Shown here in pieces: positions 8,359 through 18,656 of a stretch of DNA of 64,000 nucleotides. This DNA is from an uncultured Erythrobacter sp. (GTDB lineage: Bacteria; Pseudomonadota; Alphaproteobacteria; Sphingomonadales; Sphingomonadaceae). Position 1 is the stretch's first letter. The number at the start of each line of letters is the position of its first letter. The DNA lies in the NCBI RefSeq assembly GCF_947497915.1, contig NZ_CANMIJ010000002.1:1-64000 (forward strand). Direction: 5' to 3'. Position numbers and translations under genes: made by a program. The notes under the pieces were generated by a model. It ran no database searches. It worked only from the letters and a program-made list of their open reading frames with translations, and was not told where the DNA came from.

Positions 8359-9894
8359 GTGAAGCATGGAACCCAATTCCAATTCTGGCATGACGAGAGC
8401 GGCGCTGTCGCCGCGACTTATGCCCTTTCCTTAATCGGGATTCTCGGCGTGGCCGGTGTGGGAATGGACTATGCTCGTCTGGCGGGGATGGATTCTGAGC
8501 TTCAGAATGGCGCAGATCAGGCTGCAATTGCTGCTGCCAGTCAATTGGACGGTAATACAGGCGCATGCGCGCGCGCCGCTGGCGCAGCAAACGCTCTGGT
8601 GGCGAACCAGACTTTGCTCGCATCCGGCGACAATGCCGTGGCCATCCCGCTTGAAACGACATGCGATGCAACCGGCCAAGTCCGGTTTTGGCAGGACAAG
8701 ACAAAAAGCACGGCGGCGACCAGCGACTCAAACGCAAATTATGTCGAAGTTTTCGTCACCGCAAGATCGGTAGACTACGCGCTGCTTCCCGTCACCGGCG
8801 CGCTGCGTTCGGCCGATATCCAAGGAATAGCACTGGCAGGTTTAGGCTCTTCGATCTGCAAGGTTCCGCCTATCATGATCTGCAACCCGCTAGAATCCAG
8901 CGACCCCGGCTTTGATATCGACGCGTATAAAGGCGACGGCGTCAGGCTCGTGGCGAATGATGGCGGTGGTTATACTCCGGGTAACTTTGGCTATCTGGAA
9001 ACCAATGCCGGCAATGGCGCAATCGCAACGGCGCGAACTTTAGGCCGCGTGGAAGTGCCCGGCGATTGTATCGCTGCCGACGGTGTAACGACGAAGCCTG
9101 GTGAGCAAATCAGTGTTCTGGATGCTCTAAACACCCGCTTTGATATCTTCGACAATGGCCTGAACAATTCATGCGCGGATGCAGCCGAGTGCCCGCCATC
9201 GGCAAATTCCCGTAAGGATTTGCTGAAGAAGGCTGGCCCGCAATGCGGAATTGGCAATCAAGGCTGGCAAGTTGGACCGAACCCTTACCGCCCAAGTTCG
9301 TCTACTATGCCTTTGAGCAACACCGAAGCCGATGCGCTTGATCCGATGGGTTATCCGCGAGACATGTGCCACGCGATCAGCCCGACCGGAAACTGTGCAT
9401 TGGACCGTGTTGGAGACGGCGTCTGGGACCGTAACGCCTATTTCCGCACCAATTCTCATATCTATTCGACCATTCCGGCGAACACCGCATTCCGGTCCGA
9501 TGGCGCAGCCCCGACCCGCTATGACGTGTACAAATACGAAGCCGCCAACAACCTTTTGGCGACCGCCAATGTTGGCAATTTAAGAGCCGCCGGTGCGCCG
9601 ATTTGTGGTGCGCCCGGTGTGCCTGTGAACTCGGCCCAGCCTGATCGCCGCGTGCTTAGCGTCGCTGTCATCAATTGCACCGCTGAAGGCGTGATTGGCA
9701 AAACAACCGGTGTCGATGTTCAGGAATGGATTGATGTATTTCTGGTTGAGCCATCTGCCAATCGTGGAAATGGCGGCAGCCGTATCACAGACAAAAGCGA
9801 TGTCTATGTCGAGATAATCGGCTCCACGACGCTAGGCGGCGGTTCGACCGCAGGGCAGGAGATCCGCAAGGATGTCCCGTACTTAATCGAATGA
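8359..9894 (+). CDS. tadG: TadG-like pilus assembly protein
   Basis: 511 aa from GTG 8359, preceded by GTGGAGGC. A short cytoplasmic start ('DESGAVAATYALSLIGILGVAGVGMDYARL') contains the TadE/TadG-type N-terminal helix with its Glu and Tyr, anchoring the protein in the inner membrane; the remaining ~470 residues are periplasmic, contain several Cys pairs and include long Asn/Gly-rich loops. This is the Flp pilus-assembly TadG layout, without an obvious intact von Willebrand MIDAS motif. It overlaps the next gene by four bases (ATGA), so the two are coupled. Confidence 0.85.
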   Translation: MKHGTQFQFWHDESGAVAATYALSLIGILGVAGVGMDYARLAGMDSELQNGADQAAIAAASQLDGNTGACARAAGAANALVANQTLLASGDNAVAIPLETTCDATGQVRFWQDKTKSTAATSDSNANYVEVFVTARSVDYALLPVTGALRSADIQGIALAGLGSSICKVPPIMICNPLESSDPGFDIDAYKGDGVRLVANDGGGYTPGNFGYLETNAGNGAIATARTLGRVEVPGDCIAADGVTTKPGEQISVLDALNTRFDIFDNGLNNSCADAAECPPSANSRKDLLKKAGPQCGIGNQGWQVGPNPYRPSSSTMPLSNTEADALDPMGYPRDMCHAISPTGNCALDRVGDGVWDRNAYFRTNSHIYSTIPANTAFRSDGAAPTRYDVYKYEAANNLLATANVGNLRAAGAPICGAPGVPVNSAQPDRRVLSVAVINCTAEGVIGKTTGVDVQEWIDVFLVEPSANRGNGGSRITDKSDVYVEIIGSTTLGGGSTAGQEIRKDVPYLIE

Positions 9895-10385
9895 TGGCCT
9901 TGCTCACCTCTTTTACAAAAGACCGCCGCGGATCCGCCGGTGCAGAGATGGCATTGATGCTGCCGCTCATGCTCGCCGTGATTTTTGCGACGTTTGAGGC
10001 GGGGCATTATTTCTATACCGAGCAGAAGATCATCAAATCTGTACGCCAAGGCGCCCGTTATGCCGGACGCCTGCCATTTGCGAACTACACCTGTCCTGCC
10101 GCGATTGATGCAGCCGCAGCCAGTCAGGTCAAAACCGTGACCCGCACAGGCTCTTTGACGGGCACGACGCCGCTGATCAAAGACTGGGCGCAGGACGACA
10201 TCACCGTGACCGTTGCCTGCAACAGCGCAACGACGACCGGCGTTTTCAAAAGCAATGTCGGCGGCGCACCGGTGGTAACAGTCTCGGCGACCGCGCCTTA
10301 CACATCTTTGTTCGCTCAACTTTTGACGTCGAGCTCCGCAACACAGGTTCGCGCGTCGGCGCAGGCAACTGTGAACGGAATATGA
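9891..10385 (+). CDS. tadE: TadE-like minor pseudopilin
   Basis: 164 aa. Minor pilin-like protein of the Tad system. The N-terminal motif 'RRGSAGAEMALMLPLMLAVIFATFEAGHYF' (about 12-42) has the TadE pattern, a Gly before a Glu-containing hydrophobic helix that prepilin peptidase can process. The rest is a small periplasmic domain with a conserved Cys pair region (YTCPAA; VACNS). It overlaps both neighbours by four bases. Confidence 0.88.
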   Translation: MMALLTSFTKDRRGSAGAEMALMLPLMLAVIFATFEAGHYFYTEQKIIKSVRQGARYAGRLPFANYTCPAAIDAAAASQVKTVTRTGSLTGTTPLIKDWAQDDITVTVACNSATTTGVFKSNVGGAPVVTVSATAPYTSLFAQLLTSSSATQVRASAQATVNGI

Positions 10386-10993
10386 GAGTTCTCGCAATCT
10401 TGAACCGGTTTTGGCGCGATCAACGCGGGGTCAGCGCAAGCGAATTTGCGCTGGTGCTTCCCTTGCTGCTCATCATGATGATCGGCACCATCGATATCGG
10501 CCTGTACACTTGGTCTTTGAACCAAGCGGAAAAAGCAACGCAAGTGGGTGCGCGCTGGGCCGTTGCCACAGATATGCTGCCTAGCGGCCTCGCAACCTAT
10601 AGTTTCGCCACCCAAGGCGGCATTCCGCAAGGCACCGTCGTTCCGGCAAGCGCTTTTCCGGGCGTCACCTGCACTGAAGCTGGATGCACCTGCGATGGCA
10701 GTTGCTCGTTTGACACGTCAATGGATCAGAATGCCTTCGGCAGCCTCGTTGGCCGAATGCAGGATATCAAAAGCGACATTGCCGCAAGCGATGTCACTGT
10801 CACATATGGATATTCCGGCCTCGGCTTTTCAGGCGACCCAAATGGGCCTGACGTCGCGCCAATTGTAACAGTCAGCCTCGACGGGCTCGACTACCAACCG
10901 ATCACGTTTGTCATGTTCGATCAGACGCTCGACCTCCCGAGCTACAGCTACTCACTGACCGCAGAGGACAGTGAGGGATCAGTGTCGAACTGA
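10382..10993 (+). CDS. TadE-like minor pseudopilin (second)
   Basis: 203 aa. A second TadE/TadF-type protein with N-terminal 'QRGVSASEFALVLPLLLIMMIGTIDIGLYTW' (about 14-43) and a periplasmic domain with a Cys cluster (CTEAGCTCDGSC, about 97-108) that likely forms disulphides. Tad loci commonly carry two such proteins (TadE and TadF); this one occupies the TadF slot, but I cannot separate the two by sequence alone. Confidence 0.85.
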   Translation: MRVLAILNRFWRDQRGVSASEFALVLPLLLIMMIGTIDIGLYTWSLNQAEKATQVGARWAVATDMLPSGLATYSFATQGGIPQGTVVPASAFPGVTCTEAGCTCDGSCSFDTSMDQNAFGSLVGRMQDIKSDIAASDVTVTYGYSGLGFSGDPNGPDVAPIVTVSLDGLDYQPITFVMFDQTLDLPSYSYSLTAEDSEGSVSN

Positions 10994-11003
10994 GGCCGCA
11001 AGA

Positions 11004-12179
11004 ATGACAAGGATCGATAACATTTACGAGCTAGGAATGAATAAGGCTATTGTTTTGCCAGGCATCGTGCTTGTCGTTGCACAAGAAGCGACCATTGCGC
11101 CGCTTCGCGAAATCTCAGAGCCGGTCGAGATGTGCGAATGCAGCCTTGACCAGATGCCTTCTGATGACGCGTTGTCACGGTCGGATGTGATCGTTCTTGA
11201 AATCGATCCAGCTCACGAAGGTTCGATCAAACGGCTCGAAAAAATCGCCGCCGCACGGCCGGGTGTGCCGATTATCGCGGGCGTAGAATCGCTTGATATT
11301 CGCACCACACGTGCATTGCTCAAACGCGGCATTTCGGATGTCTTAGAACTGCCGTTCTCCATCGAAGAATTGCTCGGCGCGATCGCTGATGCAGAGCCGC
11401 CAGAGCGTTCCGACACACAAAACAGTGCGCCATTGGCCCCCATCACGACCTTCATCGGCTGTGCAGGCGGTGTCGGCACTTCGACGCTTGCCACTCACGT
11501 TGCCAGCGCGATGGTGGAGCAAGGCACCGCTACGGCCATGCTCGATCTTGATATTCAGGCAGGCGATGTCTCCGACTATCTTGGTCTGACAAGCCGCCAT
11601 TCATTGCAAGATTTGCTAGAGGCCGACAAAAGGCTCGACATCGACCTGCTCCGCTCTGTTTTGACAAAGCGTGAAGGCATGCCCGAGGTTTTGGCCGCGC
11701 CGCAGGATATCCTGCCGATTGAAGACGTGCAGTTCGAACGGTTACTGCCTGTGATCGACACGATGCGGCGCGATACCGATCACCTGATCATCGACATGCC
11801 CGGCACCCTTACAAATTGGAGCCTTTCGACGCTTTTCCAGAGCCAACAGATTGTGATTGTTGGCGGAATGTCTGTGCAAATGCTGCGAAAGATGCGCCGC
11901 CAGATTGATTTTCTGGTCGGCATGGGGATTGACCGTGAAGTGATCAAAGTCGTCACCAATCGTGTGTCATCCGGCCTATTCAAGACAATCAAGACAAGCG
12001 AGGCCGAAGCGGCCCTTCGCAATCCTGTCTTCGCTGTGATCCCCGAAGAAACGAACAACCTTCAACAGGCGCAGGACCAAGGCGAGTTAATCTGGTCGCT
12101 ATCCAGCCGCAGCAAGTTCGAAAAAGGCATCCGTGCCCTTGCCAGCGACCTTATCGAAGCAACCGAGGGCGAGCAGTAG
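11004..12179 (+). CDS. cpaE: Tad pilus localisation ATPase CpaE/TadZ
   Basis: 391 aa from ATG 11004 (MTRIDN), chosen because GAGG lies eight bases upstream and the 11-residue longer GTG form overlaps the previous gene. An N-terminal receiver-like domain (about 15-135) lacks a clear phosphorylation site. A MinD/ParA-type ATPase follows with deviant Walker A 'CAGGVGTSTLA' (about 150), typical of CpaE/TadZ, which places the pilus machine at the cell pole. It precedes cpaF by three bases. Confidence 0.92.
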   Translation: MTRIDNIYELGMNKAIVLPGIVLVVAQEATIAPLREISEPVEMCECSLDQMPSDDALSRSDVIVLEIDPAHEGSIKRLEKIAAARPGVPIIAGVESLDIRTTRALLKRGISDVLELPFSIEELLGAIADAEPPERSDTQNSAPLAPITTFIGCAGGVGTSTLATHVASAMVEQGTATAMLDLDIQAGDVSDYLGLTSRHSLQDLLEADKRLDIDLLRSVLTKREGMPEVLAAPQDILPIEDVQFERLLPVIDTMRRDTDHLIIDMPGTLTNWSLSTLFQSQQIVIVGGMSVQMLRKMRRQIDFLVGMGIDREVIKVVTNRVSSGLFKTIKTSEAEAALRNPVFAVIPEETNNLQQAQDQGELIWSLSSRSKFEKGIRALASDLIEATEGEQ

Positions 12180-12182
12180 ATC

Positions 12183-13577
12183 ATGTGGAAGGTCACTAAG
12201 AAAACCGAAGAGGAACAGCCGGAAGTCGTCGCACCGGAAGCGACTGAATCCGATGCGAGTGAAGTGACACCAGTCGCGCTATACCCTCAACCGACAGAGC
12301 GCGAAGAGCGCATGTTGGAAATCAAAATGGCGATCCACCAAGGGCTGTTGGACAAGATCAACCTTGCCATGCTCGATAAGCTTGCGCCCGCTCAAATCAA
12401 ATCTGAAATCAGCGCGCTTGTTCCTGAATTGCTGTCTTCATTCGATCAACCGCTGAACCGCGAAGAACGCGAAACGTTGATCAATGATGTGATGGACGAG
12501 CTGTTGGGTCTTGGCCCGCTTGAACCGCTCCTAAAAGACGAAACCATAACCGATATTCTGGTGAACGGTTCGAACACGGTTTTCGTTGAGCGTGCTGGTG
12601 TTCTTGAGCGGGTTAAAACCCGGTTTCAGGACGAAAAGCACTTGATGCGGATCATTCAAAAGATCGTAAGCGCGGTCGGCCGGCGGATTGATGAATCCTC
12701 GCCATTTGTGGACGCCCGTCTTGCAGACGGTTCGCGTGTGAACGCTATTGTCGCACCACTCGCGATTGATGGTTCGCTGCTTTCAATTCGTAAATTTGCG
12801 AAGATCCCGATTGATCTCAAAAAGCTTGTCGCGCTGGGCAGTGTGCCGCAGCAAATGGCGACCGTGCTCGAAGCGATTGTCCGGTCACGCCGCAACGTAT
12901 TGATTTCTGGCGGAACCGGCTCGGGTAAAACGACGATGCTCAATGCGATGTCATCCTTCATTGATGAGCGTGAGCGGATCGTGACGATCGAGGATTCCGC
13001 GGAGCTTCAGCTTCAACAATCTCACGTTGCAAGACTGGAAACCAGACCTGCCAACATCGAAGGTCGCGGCGAGGTCACACAGCGCGAACTGGTCAAAAAC
13101 GCTCTGCGTATGCGCCCTGATCGCATCATCGTGGGTGAGGTCCGTACAGGCGAGGCGTTTGACATGCTTCAGGCGATGAACACCGGCCACGATGGATCGA
13201 TGACGACGGTCCACGCCAACTCTGCGCGCGATGCATTGTCACGAGTTGAGCAGATGATCGGTATGGCCGGCATCGACATCAGCCCTAAATCCGCCCGCGC
13301 CCAAATTGCCTCTGCCATCAATGTCGTCCTTCAGGTTACTCGGCTTGCCGACGGTAAACGCCGGGTGCGGAGCCTGTCCGAGCTTACCGGCATGGAAGGC
13401 GACACGATCACAATGCAGGAAATTTTCCGCTTCAAATCGACCGGGGTGGCCGATGATGGCGAGATTCTGGGCCATTTCGAAGCGACCGGCATCCGTCCGA
13501 AATTCCTTCAGACTGCCACCGAATTTGGCATCGACCTGCCTTCAGATCTTTTCCGACCAGATACCAAGATCGGTTGA
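12183..13577 (+). CDS. cpaF: Tad pilus assembly ATPase CpaF/TadA
   Basis: 464 aa. Hexameric ATPase that powers Flp pilus assembly at the inner membrane. An acidic N-terminus (1-40) precedes the N-terminal domain with '[23 protein letters not shown]'. The motor domain has Walker A '[12 protein letters not shown]' (about 240-251), Asp box '[12 protein letters not shown]', Walker B '[15 protein letters not shown]' and His box '[12 protein letters not shown]'. All motifs of secretion-superfamily ATPases are intact. Length matches the family. Confidence 0.97.
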   Translation: MWKVTKKTEEEQPEVVAPEATESDASEVTPVALYPQPTEREERMLEIKMAIHQGLLDKINLAMLDKLAPAQIKSEISALVPELLSSFDQPLNREERETLINDVMDELLGLGPLEPLLKDETITDILVNGSNTVFVERAGVLERVKTRFQDEKHLMRIIQKIVSAVGRRIDESSPFVDARLADGSRVNAIVAPLAIDGSLLSIRKFAKIPIDLKKLVALGSVPQQMATVLEAIVRSRRNVLISGGTGSGKTTMLNAMSSFIDERERIVTIEDSAELQLQQSHVARLETRPANIEGRGEVTQRELVKNALRMRPDRIIVGEVRTGEAFDMLQAMNTGHDGSMTTVHANSARDALSRVEQMIGMAGIDISPKSARAQIASAINVVLQVTRLADGKRRVRSLSELTGMEGDTITMQEIFRFKSTGVADDGEILGHFEATGIRPKFLQTATEFGIDLPSDLFRPDTKIG

Positions 13578-13579
13578 TC

Positions 13580-14581
13580 ATGAGCACAGAGATCATCCGC
13601 GCCATTATCCTGCTGGTTGTTTTCGCCGCAATCTTTCTGCTGGCGTCCGTTTTCCTGAATGAATGGCAAAAACGGCGCGTCCACACCCAAGCGGTGAACA
13701 AGCGCCTTGAGATGATTGAGCGCGGGACAAACCGTGAGGCTGTGGTCGGCGAGTTGATAAAACGGCGGCCGGCCGAACTTTCATTTTTGCCGCAATATAT
13801 CCGGCAACCGCTGCTTTCGTTCCAGCGGCTGGTATTCGCATCGGGTATCAGCATGACATATCGAACAGTGCTTGTCCTGCTGGCCGCAGCAAGCGCCGCG
13901 CTGTTCTTCATAACCCTCGTAGTACTCGTTCTGTCAGGCATCGCGCTTAGCTTCGGATCAATCCAGTTGACTCTGATGTTCTCCATCGCGCTCGGGATTC
14001 TGGTGCCGGTTTTCATCCTGCAAAGGATGGCTCAGGCACAGCGCAAGAAGATGGAGCAGCAGTTTCCTGTCGCGCTTGATATTTTTGTAAGGGCACTGCG
14101 CACCGGACACCCTGTTTCTTCGGCAATCGACCTTCTGACGGAAGAAATGGAAGATCCGATCGGCAGTGAGTTCGGCCTGATTTCAGACGAAGTTGCTTAC
14201 GGTGCTGAATTGATTGATGCGCTTAGCGCGCTGGCCGAACGCTGGGATCTCGAAGACATCCGTATGTTTGTCGTTGCGCTTTCTCTACAGCAGCAAACAG
14301 GCGGCAATTTGGCCGAAATTCTTGAGAATATATCAAAGGTTATCCGAGAGCGGGCGCAGCTTTACATGAAAGTTCGCGCGCTCAGTTCGGAAGGCCGAAT
14401 GACAGGCTGGATGCTCACCATCCTGCCCGTCTTTGCATTCGTGACCATCTTCCTCGGAACGCCCGAATATTATTTCGACGTAGCCGATGACCCGGTCTTC
14501 ATCTTCGGATCGATTACACTAAGCATCATGTACGTCACCGGCGTGATCGTGATCAGGAAAATGGTGGATCTAAAGGTCTAG
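13580..14581 (+). CDS. tadB: Tad pilus inner-membrane platform protein TadB
   Basis: 333 aa from ATG 13580; the TTG six bases earlier overlaps the cpaF stop and is less likely. N-terminal helix (about 5-25), two central helices (about 95-150), a T2SSF/GspF domain about 170-295 ('QQFPVALDIFVRALRTGHPVSSAI', 'LQQQTGGNLAEILENISKVIRER') and C-terminal helices. Forms the platform with TadC below the secretin. Confidence 0.93.
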   Translation: MSTEIIRAIILLVVFAAIFLLASVFLNEWQKRRVHTQAVNKRLEMIERGTNREAVVGELIKRRPAELSFLPQYIRQPLLSFQRLVFASGISMTYRTVLVLLAAASAALFFITLVVLVLSGIALSFGSIQLTLMFSIALGILVPVFILQRMAQAQRKKMEQQFPVALDIFVRALRTGHPVSSAIDLLTEEMEDPIGSEFGLISDEVAYGAELIDALSALAERWDLEDIRMFVVALSLQQQTGGNLAEILENISKVIRERAQLYMKVRALSSEGRMTGWMLTILPVFAFVTIFLGTPEYYFDVADDPVFIFGSITLSIMYVTGVIVIRKMVDLKV

Positions 14582-14582
14582 T

Positions 14583-15557
14583 ATGTTTGAACTGATCGTC
14601 TCGAATTGGATTTTGCGCACCGGCGTTCTGGTGTTGCTGTTTGCTATCGTCGTGATAGCTGGCGTCTTTCTAACCAACTTTGCGATCAATCGGCTTAATG
14701 TTCTGCGAGACCTTCGGGAAATCGGCACGGCAGAAGATGTAGTAACCCAGCACGGGCTTGCGATTGATCATAAACAAGGTGCGTGGGCACGGCTCGTCCG
14801 GCGCATCGAAGATAGCGGCCTAGACCTTGGCGATTCTCGTAACAGCGAAATTGCCAAGTTGATGCGCAATGCGGGCTATGATTCAGCTTCAGCGCCGCGC
14901 GTATATACGCTGGTCCGTTTGATGATGATCTTCATCTTGCCCGGCATCTACATCCTTTTCACAATCACAAGCAGCGAAGAAACCTCAGTCACCCGGCTTT
15001 ACATCGTCTGCGCACTGCTAGCTCTCCTCGGCATTTACATTCCCAACCTGTTCGTGCGATATCAGGCGCAAAAACGGCGTTCCGAAATCATAAATGGCTT
15101 TCCGGACAGTCTCGATCTGATGCTGGTCTGCGTCGAGGCAGGTCTCGGCCTTGAAGCGGGGCTTGATCGCGTAAGCCGCGAGATGTCCCTGTCTCATCCG
15201 CTTATCGCTTCCATGTTTGCCGAGACGGTTCTGCTCATGCGAGCAGGCGCCTCACGTGATGAAGCCCTTCGCAAACTCGCCGATATAAGCGGCGTTGACG
15301 AAATTCGATCGTTCACAACGTTGCTGATCCAGTCTGACAAGCTCGGTACCAGTATCGCGACGACGCTCCGCGTCTATTCCGCTGAAATGCGCGAAGCCCG
15401 CCGGATGCGAGCCGAAGAAAAAGCGCACCGCCTGCCGGTGTTGATCTCAATTCCACTGGTTGTCTTCATGCTGCCGACAATGATCGGAGTGCTGGCTTTG
15501 CCCGCTGTGATCCTTGCGATGCGTGATGTCATTCCAGCACTTACCGGAGGAGCATAA
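14583..15557 (+). CDS. tadC: Tad pilus inner-membrane platform protein TadC
   Basis: 324 aa. Second GspF-type platform protein. An N-terminal helix (about 12-35) is followed by a cytoplasmic stretch, two helices (about 110-160), the T2SSF domain about 175-300 ('GFPDSLDLMLVCVEAGLGLEAGLDRVSREM', 'LIQSDKLGTSIATTLRVYSAEMREARRMRAEEKAH') and a terminal helix. It starts one base after the tadB stop. Confidence 0.93.
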   Translation: MFELIVSNWILRTGVLVLLFAIVVIAGVFLTNFAINRLNVLRDLREIGTAEDVVTQHGLAIDHKQGAWARLVRRIEDSGLDLGDSRNSEIAKLMRNAGYDSASAPRVYTLVRLMMIFILPGIYILFTITSSEETSVTRLYIVCALLALLGIYIPNLFVRYQAQKRRSEIINGFPDSLDLMLVCVEAGLGLEAGLDRVSREMSLSHPLIASMFAETVLLMRAGASRDEALRKLADISGVDEIRSFTTLLIQSDKLGTSIATTLRVYSAEMREARRMRAEEKAHRLPVLISIPLVVFMLPTMIGVLALPAVILAMRDVIPALTGGA

Positions 15558-15558
15558 G

Positions 15559-16407
15559 ATGATGAGGACGGTGAAAATCCTGGCGTGCAGCGTTGCTGTA
15601 TTGAGCCTTAGCGGTTGCAACAGCTTCCTTGCCGAACTCGGTCTCGGCAAGCGAGGGGCAAGCGATCCGTCTTTTGCGCAAAACGACGGCACATCGCGTC
15701 TCGAGATGGGTAAAGCGGCTTTAAGGGCAGGAGCCCCCGGAAATGCGATCCATCATTTTGAGCGCGCAATCCTTGATCCTGTGCAGGCAGTCGATGCGTA
15801 TAACGGAATGGGTATCGCCTATGCCAAGCTTGGGCGTGAAGACCTTGCCGAGCGGTTTTTCAATGCAGCGCTGATGCTGAGGCCGACGGATGAGCGGATC
15901 GCCCGCAATCTGGACCGCCTGTACAATTCGGAGATCGGCAATTCGCCTCGTGCACTCGCGCTCAAAGAAGCGAATACAGATGCGATCCTTGCTCAGGCAG
16001 AAGCAGATGCGCTTGCCCGCGGGTACATGCATCCCGAGGCAGCTAAGATCGAGAAACGCGGCGCAATCTCGCTGGACAGACGCCGCGGAGATCTGGCGCG
16101 CTCATCCCGTCAGGAGATCGTCATTTCAGGCGCGGCACCAATCACCAAATCAAAGCCAGCTCCTGTGCAAGAGGCACTCGCTAAGCGGGCACCTGGTCGC
16201 GTTGGAAATGCTAGCCCCATTACAGTCGGTTCAAAGACGAAGGTGGAGGCAGAGGCCAAAGAAGTCGATCAAGTCAAAACAGCCGAACCAGAGAAAAAGG
16301 ATGCTGTGGCCGCGCTCGACTTCTCTCAGATTGTTTGCCTATCGGGTTCAAATAGCGCGCGCAGTGCCCAGGCGAACTATCCTATCCGGGTTCAGATTGG
16401 CAGCTAA
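15559..16407 (+). CDS. tadD: Tad lipoprotein with TPR repeats, TadD
   Basis: 282 aa from ATG 15559 (ribosome site GGAGGAGC). Lipoprotein signal with 'LSLSGC' (Cys about 21). At least two TPR motifs lie at about 50-130 ('GKAALRAGAPGNAIHHFERAI', 'YNGMGIAYAKLGREDLAERFFNAALMLRPTD'). The C-terminal half is a charged, Lys/Ala-rich linker ending in a short hydrophobic segment. TadD-type lipoproteins help secretin assembly in the outer membrane. Confidence 0.88.
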   Translation: MMRTVKILACSVAVLSLSGCNSFLAELGLGKRGASDPSFAQNDGTSRLEMGKAALRAGAPGNAIHHFERAILDPVQAVDAYNGMGIAYAKLGREDLAERFFNAALMLRPTDERIARNLDRLYNSEIGNSPRALALKEANTDAILAQAEADALARGYMHPEAAKIEKRGAISLDRRRGDLARSSRQEIVISGAAPITKSKPAPVQEALAKRAPGRVGNASPITVGSKTKVEAEAKEVDQVKTAEPEKKDAVAALDFSQIVCLSGSNSARSAQANYPIRVQIGS

Positions 16408-16426
16408 AGTCAAGCGCGCTTAAACC

Positions 16427-16915
16427 ATGCCTGCTTCAATGATCGAGATTGGCGCTGTCCTGATCAGCCTGCTGCTGGTTTGGGCGGCGTGGAAAGATAT
16501 CCGGCACCGAATTTTGCCGAACTCTGCGGCTGTGGCGATCCTGATTGTCGCCTTGGGCAGCACCGCCTTAAGCGAGGGTTTCGGAGCGCTGCTTCCCAAT
16601 ATTGCCCATTTCGCCGCCGCACTGCTGGCCGGCATCGTGCTGTTTGCGATCCGCTGGATCGGTGCGGGTGATGCGAAGGTATATGCGGCTTTGGCTGCGG
16701 CGGTGCCGGTGCAAAACGGCCTGTCCCTCTTAGCCTATGTCGCCGCAGCCATGTTCGTGACCGTCATTTGCTGGTTTGGTTTCTCAAGAATTCGCCGAGC
16801 TCGTCAGTCCAGCGCAGCGCCCAGCGGCGACTTTGCGAAAGTGCCCTTGGGCTTAGCTATCGCCATTGGCGGCATCGCGTTTCTTTGGCGCACTGGGCTA
16901 CACGAAATTCTCTGA
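16427..16915 (+). CDS. cpaA: Prepilin peptidase CpaA/TadV
   Basis: 162 aa. Inner-membrane aspartic protease that processes Flp and TadE-type proteins. About five hydrophobic segments. The two catalytic Asp are in 'WAAWKDIRHRILPN' (about 26) and 'IGAGDAKVYAAL' (about 83), the GxGD motif of A24 peptidases. The N-terminal methylase domain of type IV PilD is absent, as expected for TadV. Last gene of the Tad locus; it faces the alginate operon with 29 bases between stops. Confidence 0.92.
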   Translation: MPASMIEIGAVLISLLLVWAAWKDIRHRILPNSAAVAILIVALGSTALSEGFGALLPNIAHFAAALLAGIVLFAIRWIGAGDAKVYAALAAAVPVQNGLSLLAYVAAAMFVTVICWFGFSRIRRARQSSAAPSGDFAKVPLGLAIAIGGIAFLWRTGLHEIL

Positions 16916-16944
16916 GCAACTAATCCGAAGTTCCGGCGCGCGCT

Positions 16945-17976
16945 TTACCGCTGCACGCGGCCTGATCCGTCGCCGCTCATCAGCTTTTCAACCTCAGGCA
17001 CGGTCACGCGATTAAAATCGCCCATTATTGTGTGTTTAAGCGCGCTAGCGGCAACTGCAAATTCGAGACTCTGCTGGCGATCTTCGTAGGCGTTGAGGCC
17101 ATAAATCAGCGCTGAGGCAAAGCTGTCCCCGCCGCCGACACGATCGACTATATCGGTCAGCTCATAGCGGCGCGACAGCATAAAGCCATCATCGCGGGTG
17201 CGCAGGCAAGCCGACCAATTGTTACGGTCCGCACTCAGGCTCTCTCGCAGCGTAATCGCGATCGTGTGCATGTTCGGATAGATATCCAGCACCTTCTGGC
17301 CGAGCGCCTCGTATTTGGCTGTATCAAGCTCACCGCTCTCCACATCGACATCAACGCTGATATCGAGTGATTTCTGGCAATCTTCCTCGTTCGCGATGCC
17401 CACATCGACATATTTCACAAGCTCACGCATCACTTCTGGTGCGGTCTTGCCGTATTTCCAGAGCTTTCCACGGAAATTGAAATCGCACGAAACAGTGACG
17501 CCTGCCTCTTTGGCCGCTTTGACGCAGGCCATCGAAAGATCGGCAGCCGATTGGCTAAGCGCCGGTGTGATCCCGGTAATGTGCAGCCATTTGACGCCTT
17601 TGAAGATCACCGGCCAATCAAATTCGTCCGCGCTGGCATTGCAGATCGACGAGTTGGCGCGGTCATAGACGACTTTCGAAGGACGCTGGTTTGATCCGGC
17701 TTCTAAGAAGTATATCCCCACGCGGTCACCCGAGCGGCTGATATGGGCTGTATCCACCCCAAACTTGCGCAGTTCCATGATTGCGTTTTCGCCGATGTCA
17801 TTGTCCGGCAACGCGCTCACAAAGCCCGCATCAAATCCGTAATTCGACAGCGCAACCGCGACGTTTGCCTCGCCCCCGCCAAATGTCGCCTCGAATTCAG
17901 GCGCTTGGAAGAAACGCTGATGACCCGGTGTTTTGAGCCGCAGCATGATTTCACCGAAAGAAAGATAGTCAGCCAT
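16945..17976 (-). CDS. kdgK: 2-keto-3-deoxygluconate kinase
   Basis: 343 aa PfkB-family sugar kinase. It phosphorylates 2-keto-3-deoxygluconate (KDG) to KDPG with ATP. The N-terminal '[43 protein letters not shown]' and C-terminal '[17 protein letters not shown]', with the catalytic Asp of the GAGD-like motif, identify a KDG kinase. Last gene of the alginate operon, 15 bases after the aldolase. Ribosome site GGAGCACC before ATG 17974-17976. Confidence 0.92.
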   Translation of the reverse strand: MADYLSFGEIMLRLKTPGHQRFFQAPEFEATFGGGEANVAVALSNYGFDAGFVSALPDNDIGENAIMELRKFGVDTAHISRSGDRVGIYFLEAGSNQRPSKVVYDRANSSICNASADEFDWPVIFKGVKWLHITGITPALSQSAADLSMACVKAAKEAGVTVSCDFNFRGKLWKYGKTAPEVMRELVKYVDVGIANEEDCQKSLDISVDVDVESGELDTAKYEALGQKVLDIYPNMHTIAITLRESLSADRNNWSACLRTRDDGFMLSRRYELTDIVDRVGGGDSFASALIYGLNAYEDRQQSLEFAVAASALKHTIMGDFNRVTVPEVEKLMSGDGSGRVQR

Positions 17977-17991
17977 GGGGAGGTGCTCCTG

Positions 17992-18630
17992 TCAGCGCGC
18001 AGACTGGGCAATTGCCACAGCATCCGACGCGAGTTTTGTAATCTGCGAATAGTCGCCAATCGCGACTGCTTCTTTGGGGGTTAGCCAGCTGCCACCGCAC
18101 GCGAGCACGCAGGGAAGCTGTAGGAAGTCTGTGAGGTTTGCAGCCGAAACGCCGCCTGTCGGCATGAAGCGCATATCGCGGAAGACCGAGCTTAACGCTT
18201 TCAGCATTGGCACGCCGCCCGCGAGGCTGGCTGGAAAAAACTTCACTTCGCGCAAGCCGAGCGCATAGGCGCGTTGCACCTCGCCAGCCGTCATAGTGCC
18301 GGGGAAGAAGGGGATACCTTCATCAAGGCAATACCGCGCAATGTCGTCCACCAACCCGGGCGACACGATGAATTGCGCGCCGCTAGCCCGAACCGATTTG
18401 GCTTGATCCAGGGTAAGGACAGTGCCTGCCCCCACGATCAGGCCCTTGGTTTCGGCGAGGATCGCTTCCATGCCCTTCTGCGCGTCGTTGCTGCGCAGGA
18501 CGACTTCGATCACGCTTAATCCGCCATCGGCTAGTGCTTTAGCCGTGCTGACCGCGCGCGCAGCATCGTTCTCGGCAATCAGCGGCACCACCGGTGCCGC
18601 CTCAAGCCGCTGTGACAATTCAACTGACAT
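17992..18630 (-). CDS. eda: KDPG aldolase (2-keto-3-deoxy-6-phosphogluconate aldolase)
   Basis: 212 aa class I aldolase that cleaves KDPG to pyruvate and glyceraldehyde 3-phosphate. The Schiff-base Lys is in 'REVKFFPAS' (about 132), the catalytic Glu in 'LSVIEVVLRS' (about 42), and the phosphate site in 'MPTGGVSAAN'. Length is normal. It sits between the SDR and kdgK genes, giving the final steps of alginate monomer use. Confidence 0.95.
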   Translation of the reverse strand: MSVELSQRLEAAPVVPLIAENDAARAVSTAKALADGGLSVIEVVLRSNDAQKGMEAILAETKGLIVGAGTVLTLDQAKSVRASGAQFIVSPGLVDDIARYCLDEGIPFFPGTMTAGEVQRAYALGLREVKFFPASLAGGVPMLKALSSVFRDMRFMPTGGVSAANLTDFLQLPCVLACGGSWLTPKEAVAIGDYSQITKLASDAVAIAQSAR

Positions 18631-18656
18631 CAGGGAAACCTCGTGTCTGGGCGGCC